This document shows, one piece after another, positions 60,416 to 64,000 of a stretch of DNA of 64,000 nucleotides (positions are counted from its first letter, which is position 1; every line of letters starts with the position of its first letter). The translations under genes were made by a program, and so were the position numbers. Source of the stretch: Falsirhodobacter sp051195255 (GTDB lineage: Bacteria > Pseudomonadota > Alphaproteobacteria > Rhodobacterales > Rhodobacteraceae); NCBI RefSeq assembly GCF_051195255.1, contig NZ_JBNJLK010000006.1, forward strand, positions 62,001 to 126,000, read 5' to 3'. The notes beneath the pieces were generated by a model. That model ran no database searches, was not told where the DNA came from, and saw only the letters and a program-made list of their open reading frames with translations.

Positions 60416-61612
60416 TTAGGCCGGGACGCGGTTCGGGGCCTTCACGCTAAGGGCGATCAGGGCGCTGGCGAGGACAAGGACCGCGCCGCCATAGGTGTAG
60501 ACGCCGGAGGAGCCTGCGCTTTCGAACACGAGGCCACCGGTGCCGGCACCTGCCGCGATGGCGAACTGGATCGCGGCGACGATCAGGCCGCCGGCGCTTT
60601 CAGGTTCATCCGGGGCCACGCGGGTGTTCCACGTCGTCCAAGCGACCGGCACGGCCCCAAAGGCCAGACCCCACAGTGACACCAGCAGAAGGCTGAGCGG
60701 CGAGGCGCTGTTCAGGCCCGAAAGGGCAAGGGCGCTGGCCCCCGCAAGGAGCGGCATGGCCATCAGCGTGAAGCCGAGGCTGCGCTTCAGAAGCGGTCCG
60801 GCCAGAAGCGTGCCCACGAAGTTGGCGACGCCGAAGCCCAGCAGGAACACGGTCACCGCCGTGACGCCTGCGGCCAGAGACACCTCGAGGAACGGGCGGA
60901 TGAAGGTGAACAGCGCGAAATGGCCGGTGAAGACGAGGGCCACGCAGGTGATGCCCTGCCAGACGCCCGGACGCAGCAGCACGGCGAACAGGGTGCGCAG
61001 GCTGGCCGCGCTGGTGGAGGCCATGGCCGGAAGCGTCGCCCATTGCGCCAGAAGGCCGAGGGCGCCGAAGAGGGCGGCGCCGAGATACACCTCCCTCCAC
61101 CCCAGGATCGCGCCGAGCCAGCTGCCCAGGGGGGCGGCGACCACGGTGGCCAGCGACACGCCGGCAAAGATCATCGACAGGGCCTTGGGCACCTGATCGG
61201 ACGGCACCAGCCGCATCGCGATGGCGGCGGACATCGTCCAGAAGCCGCCGATGGCCACGCCCAGAAGCAGGCGGCCCACCAGAAGCAGGGCAAAGCTGCC
61301 CGACAGCGCGACCAGCAGGTTGGACAGGATCAGCAGGACCGAAAAGCCCAGAAGGACGTGGCGGCGGTCGATGCCGCGGGTCAGGGTGGCGATCAGCAGG
61401 CCTGTGAACAGCGCGACCACGGCGGTGGCCGTCACGGCCTGACCGGCCATGCCTTCGCTGACCTGAAGATCGGTGGCCATGGGGGTCAGCAGGCTCATCG
61501 GCAGGAACTCGGCCGCGATCAGGCCGAACACGCCGAAGCTGACGGCGTAGACGGCGGGCCAGCGGGCCACCACGGGCGGGCCGGAGATGGGAGGGGCGAT
61601 CTGTCCGTGCAT
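60416..61612 (-). CDS. nepI: MFS exporter, NepI-like (purine ribonucleoside efflux)
   Basis: A 398-residue 12-helix transporter of the DHA1 group. It resembles E. coli NepI along its length as I recall that protein: the ARWPAVYAVSFGVFGLIAAEFLP N-terminal region, GRLLLGVAIGGFWTMSAAIAMRLVP, and VPVAWTTWNTRVAPDEPESAGG. NepI exports inosine and guanosine. Related exporters carry sugars or drugs, so the substrate is tentative. It is divergent from the AraC gene, a likely regulator. Confidence 0.85.
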   Translation of the reverse strand: MHGQIAPPISGPPVVARWPAVYAVSFGVFGLIAAEFLPMSLLTPMATDLQVSEGMAGQAVTATAVVALFTGLLIATLTRGIDRRHVLLGFSVLLILSNLLVALSGSFALLLVGRLLLGVAIGGFWTMSAAIAMRLVPSDQVPKALSMIFAGVSLATVVAAPLGSWLGAILGWREVYLGAALFGALGLLAQWATLPAMASTSAASLRTLFAVLLRPGVWQGITCVALVFTGHFALFTFIRPFLEVSLAAGVTAVTVFLLGFGVANFVGTLLAGPLLKRSLGFTLMAMPLLAGASALALSGLNSASPLSLLLVSLWGLAFGAVPVAWTTWNTRVAPDEPESAGGLIVAAIQFAIAAGAGTGGLVFESAGSSGVYTYGGAVLVLASALIALSVKAPNRVPA

Positions 61613-61714
61613 CGGGCAGTCCTTTCGTGCAGGGGGAGGTTGTTTCCAGATCTATCCGGCGGGGGCCGGACGTGCTATGGGCTTCGGCGTGAGTTTGTTG
61701 ATCGGACGTCCGGA

Positions 61715-62677
61715 ATGCTTGATCATCTTCCCCTGCACCCCCTTGCCCCGGCCGCCACCGAGGATGTCATGAGCGAGCTGCTGCTGGGGATGCGGCTGAA
61801 CGGGATCGCGTATCGGCGCCTGCGGCTGGCGCAGCCCTTCGGCGTCGGGTTCGGCGGCGTGCCCGGCAAGGCGCAGCTGCATTTCGTGGCGCAGGGCAGC
61901 GCGATCCTTCGGCTGGGCGGCGCGCAGCGGCGGATCGAATGCGGCGACGCGGTGTTCCTGCCCCGGGGCGACGCCCATGCGCTGCTGTCGGGCGACGGCG
62001 CGGACGTGCAGGATCTGGGCCATTTCCCCGCCGCCCCCATCTGCACCACGGTGGAGGCGGTGTCGAGCTGCCCCGACGGCACCTGCCGCACCGCCGACAC
62101 CATCATCTTCAGCGGGTGCATGGATTTCGAACTGGGCACGATGCATCCGCTGGTCGCCATGATGCCCGAGGTGATGCAGCTGAGCATGCTGTCCGAACGC
62201 CAGCCCGAGATCCTGCCCATCCTTGAGGCGATGGAGCGGGAAGCGCGAACCGAGCGTGCGGGCTTTGCGGGGATCCTGGCGCGGCTGGCGGACGTGGTCG
62301 CGGCCTCTATCGTGCGGGGGTGGGTGGAAAGCGGGTGCGGCAGCGCCGCGGGTTGGGTGGAGGCGTTGCGCGATCCCCGGCTGGGCCGCGTGCTGCTGGC
62401 GATCCACCGCGATCCGGGGCGGGCGTGGACGGTGGCCGCGCTGGCCGAGGAGATGGGGGCCTCACGCTCGGTCTTTGCGGAACGGTTTCTGGCGGTGACG
62501 GGGACGACGCCGCTGGGATACGTCACGGACCTGCGGATGCGTCTGGCCGCGCAGTGGATCGGGCGCGAAGGGGTGGCGATCGAGGCGGCGGCCCATCGGC
62601 TGGGCTACGGTTCCCAGGCCGCGTTCAGCCGGGCGTTCAAGCGGGTCATGGGGCATCCGCCGGGGGGTGCGCGCTAG
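61715..62677 (+). CDS. AraC family transcriptional regulator
   Basis: A 320-residue regulator. The N-terminal AraC-binding (cupin_6 type) domain has GKAQLHFVAQGSAILRLGG, CGDAVFLPRGDAH and later DFELGTMHPLVAMMPEVMQL. The C-terminal double helix-turn-helix (about 210-315) ends with AAHRLGYGSQAAFSRAFKRVMGHPPGG. A cluster of four Cys (SSCPDGTC and SGC region) might sense metal or redox. The nepI gene across a 102-base gap is the obvious target. The 3' end overlaps the convergent DMT gene by 32 bases. Confidence 0.9.
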   Translation: MLDHLPLHPLAPAATEDVMSELLLGMRLNGIAYRRLRLAQPFGVGFGGVPGKAQLHFVAQGSAILRLGGAQRRIECGDAVFLPRGDAHALLSGDGADVQDLGHFPAAPICTTVEAVSSCPDGTCRTADTIIFSGCMDFELGTMHPLVAMMPEVMQLSMLSERQPEILPILEAMEREARTERAGFAGILARLADVVAASIVRGWVESGCGSAAGWVEALRDPRLGRVLLAIHRDPGRAWTVAALAEEMGASRSVFAERFLAVTGTTPLGYVTDLRMRLAAQWIGREGVAIEAAAHRLGYGSQAAFSRAFKRVMGHPPGGAR

Positions 62678-63575
62678 GGGTGGCGCGGGCCTTTTGGCGG
62701 CGTTCGGCCAGAACGGCCTGAAGGTTCGACAAAAGGATGATGCCGCCGCCAAGGAAGACCCAGATGTCGATCGCCTCGCCATACAAATAGAAGCCGGTGA
62801 CGGCGGCGAGGGGCACGCGCAGGAAGTCGATGGGGATCACGACCGAGGCTTCCAGCCGCTTCAGCGCCTGCGCCTGACCGTAATGGGCGGCCAAGGCCCC
62901 CACGCCCGCCAGCACCATCCAAGGCACGTCCGTCAGGTGAACGGGGCGCCAGTCGGTCAGGGCGGCGATCAGGCCAAGGGGAAGCTGGATCAGGATCATC
63001 CACACCACGATCGCCCCCGGTGAGGCGTGACCCGTCAGGCGTTTCACCAGAATCAGCGACAGGCCGTAGCCGGCCGCGGCGACCAGAACGAGGCCTGCGG
63101 CGGGATCGATCATCCCGACGCCCGGCCGGACGATCACCAGCACGCCCAGAAAACCGCCGATGGTGGCGGCGACGCGGCGGCGGCTGAGGCGTTCGCCCAG
63201 CATCAGCCAGGCGAACAGCGCCACCCAGATCGGCATGGTGAATTCCAGCGCGAAGACCGAGGCGAGGGGCAGGAGCACGATCCCCACCGTCCAGAAATAC
63301 TGCGCGGTGAAGTGGACGATGTTGCGCAGCAGGTGCAGCCGCAGCTGCGCCATCTGCCGGATTTCGGGCCAAATGGCGCGGCCGACGGCGAGGATGACGA
63401 CCAGCCCCACCAGCGCCCGGAAGAACAGCACCTGCCGGATGGACAGCGTGGCGGCCAGTTCGCGCGATCCGACGGACATGGCGATGAAGGATGCCATGCT
63501 CAGCCCCATCCAGAGGAGGCCGTAGCCAAAGGCACTGCGTGCCGGAGCGTCCGGAAGCGGGGCGGCGTTTGCCAT
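62646..63575 (-). CDS. EamA/DMT family permease
   Basis: A 309-residue ten-helix drug/metabolite transporter made of two EamA repeats. Landmarks are SIRQVLFFRALVGLVVILAV, EFTMPIWVALFAWLMLGERLSRRR in repeat one, and IDFLRVPLAAVTGFYLYGEAID in repeat two. ATG 63575 was chosen because the predicted first helix follows closely; an in-frame ATG at 63617 is possible. The substrate is unknown. Confidence 0.9.
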   Translation of the reverse strand: MANAAPLPDAPARSAFGYGLLWMGLSMASFIAMSVGSRELAATLSIRQVLFFRALVGLVVILAVGRAIWPEIRQMAQLRLHLLRNIVHFTAQYFWTVGIVLLPLASVFALEFTMPIWVALFAWLMLGERLSRRRVAATIGGFLGVLVIVRPGVGMIDPAAGLVLVAAAGYGLSLILVKRLTGHASPGAIVVWMILIQLPLGLIAALTDWRPVHLTDVPWMVLAGVGALAAHYGQAQALKRLEASVVIPIDFLRVPLAAVTGFYLYGEAIDIWVFLGGGIILLSNLQAVLAERRQKARATPSAHPPADAP

Positions 63576-63752
63576 GTCGTGGGCCTTTCGCTGATGTTCG
63601 CGTCCTTCATCACTCATATGACAAGTGAGGGCCAGCGCGACGTGGGGCCACGGGTTTCGGAAACAGGTTGAATCCTGAGGCAGGCGGTGGGGCAATGTGC
63701 CTGATCTTCGCCCAAACCGGGCGTTCCACGGTTTTGTAACAGACTTATCAGC

Positions 63753-63884
63753 TTAAAGTTTAATCAAACTCAACTTCAGGATGAGGCTTTCCGGCCACAA
63801 CCATGGGGTGATCGGCGTTTTTCGTCCGCGGGTCGTTAAAGTTTGATTAATCAAGTTTGACTCAACCATGGGTTATAATAACCC
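63753..63884 (+). promoter_or_regulatory. CtrA-type promoter region of the right-edge gene
   Basis: The 370-base gap 63576-63945 has no gene but an AT-rich control region. TTAA-N7-TTAA, the CtrA box, is at 63836-63850, and a near-copy, TTAA-N7-TCAA, is at 63753-63767. Both read TTAAAGTTT at the left half. TATAAT lies at 63874-63879 within the palindrome GGGTTAT-A-ATAACCC (63870-63884). The box would sit over or next to the -35 position, as in CtrA-activated promoters. Confidence 0.6.
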
Positions 63885-63945
63885 TTCCCTCAGGTTGCAT
63901 TGCGCGGGCGGTTTCCGCGCTTCATCTTGGCAAAGGGACGAGCAG

Positions 63946-64000
63946 ATGGCAGTTGGCGATACGATCACGACGGGTCTTCGGGTCTTCACAGGCACGAATG
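63946..64000 (+). CDS. Start of a protein gene cut by the right window edge
   Basis: Only 18 codons are visible, beginning MAVGDTITTGLRVFTGTN at ATG 63946, with AAAGGGACG about 6 bases upstream. There is no signal peptide in the visible part. It is too short for a family call. The preceding CtrA-type promoter suggests cell-cycle, motility or surface function. Confidence 0.55.
   Translation, partial: MAVGDTITTGLRVFTGTN

Overview
The window is a high-GC (roughly two thirds G+C) alphaproteobacterial sequence, most likely from the family Rhodobacteraceae. Supporting signs are the biliverdin-type bacteriophytochrome, several ABC and TRAP uptake systems, a CtrA-type TTAA-N7-TTAA promoter element and the Rep_3 type plasmid initiator. 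The centre carries a complete plasmid or chromid replication and partition module: a Rep_3 initiator gene (minus strand, 19307-20548), an iteron origin (20549-20870), parA and parB (plus strand, 21039-23537) and four near-identical 17-bp palindromes that look like parS sites. Base composition supports this as a working origin. The plus strand is C-richer than G to the left of it and G-richer to the right, with the switch inside parA. The window is therefore extrachromosomal. No insertion sequence, tRNA, rRNA or CRISPR array was seen.

Left arm (1-19.2 kb). A minus-strand sugar ABC operon (oxidoreductase, two permeases, binding protein, ATPase cut by the window edge) is preceded by three copies of a 13-mer operator candidate. 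Then come a PRC-barrel protein, an SMP-30/gluconolactonase, a small coiled-coil protein, a cold-shock protein, a truncated and catalytically damaged sucrose-phosphate synthase/phosphatase paralogue, and a uracil-DNA glycosylase-like protein. A photosensory block follows: a bacteriophytochrome kinase, a single-domain response regulator with a LOV-type kinase, and a hybrid PAS kinase. The arm ends with an AI-2E family membrane protein and a phospholipase D/cardiolipin synthase-like protein.

Right arm, first half (23.5-48 kb). Metabolic genes (M20 peptidase, PurU, aconitase) are followed by an amino-acid ABC operon, a TRAP operon, a second phospholipase D protein, a dipeptide-family ABC operon and an acid-sugar cluster. 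That cluster has two paralogous GntR/FCD regulators, an enolase-superfamily dehydratase, 5-dehydro-4-deoxyglucarate dehydratase (KdgD), D-galactarolactone cycloisomerase (Gci) and galactarolactone isomerase (Gli). Together these match the oxidative D-galacturonate/galactarate route to 2-oxoglutarate semialdehyde. The TRAP and dipeptide-type systems are plausible importers for it.

Right arm, second half (48-64 kb). A GH15 hydrolase may be translationally coupled to a 41-residue membrane peptide. A metallo-beta-lactamase-fold hydrolase and a siderophore-interacting flavoprotein follow. Next is a likely osmoadaptation block: a ProP-like transporter with a C-terminal coiled coil, an intact bifunctional sucrose-phosphate synthase/phosphatase and three more glycosyltransferases. 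The end holds a DUF2934 protein, a decayed CynX-type MFS pseudogene, a NepI-like exporter divergent from an AraC regulator, a DMT permease, and a gene start at the right edge behind a CtrA-type promoter.
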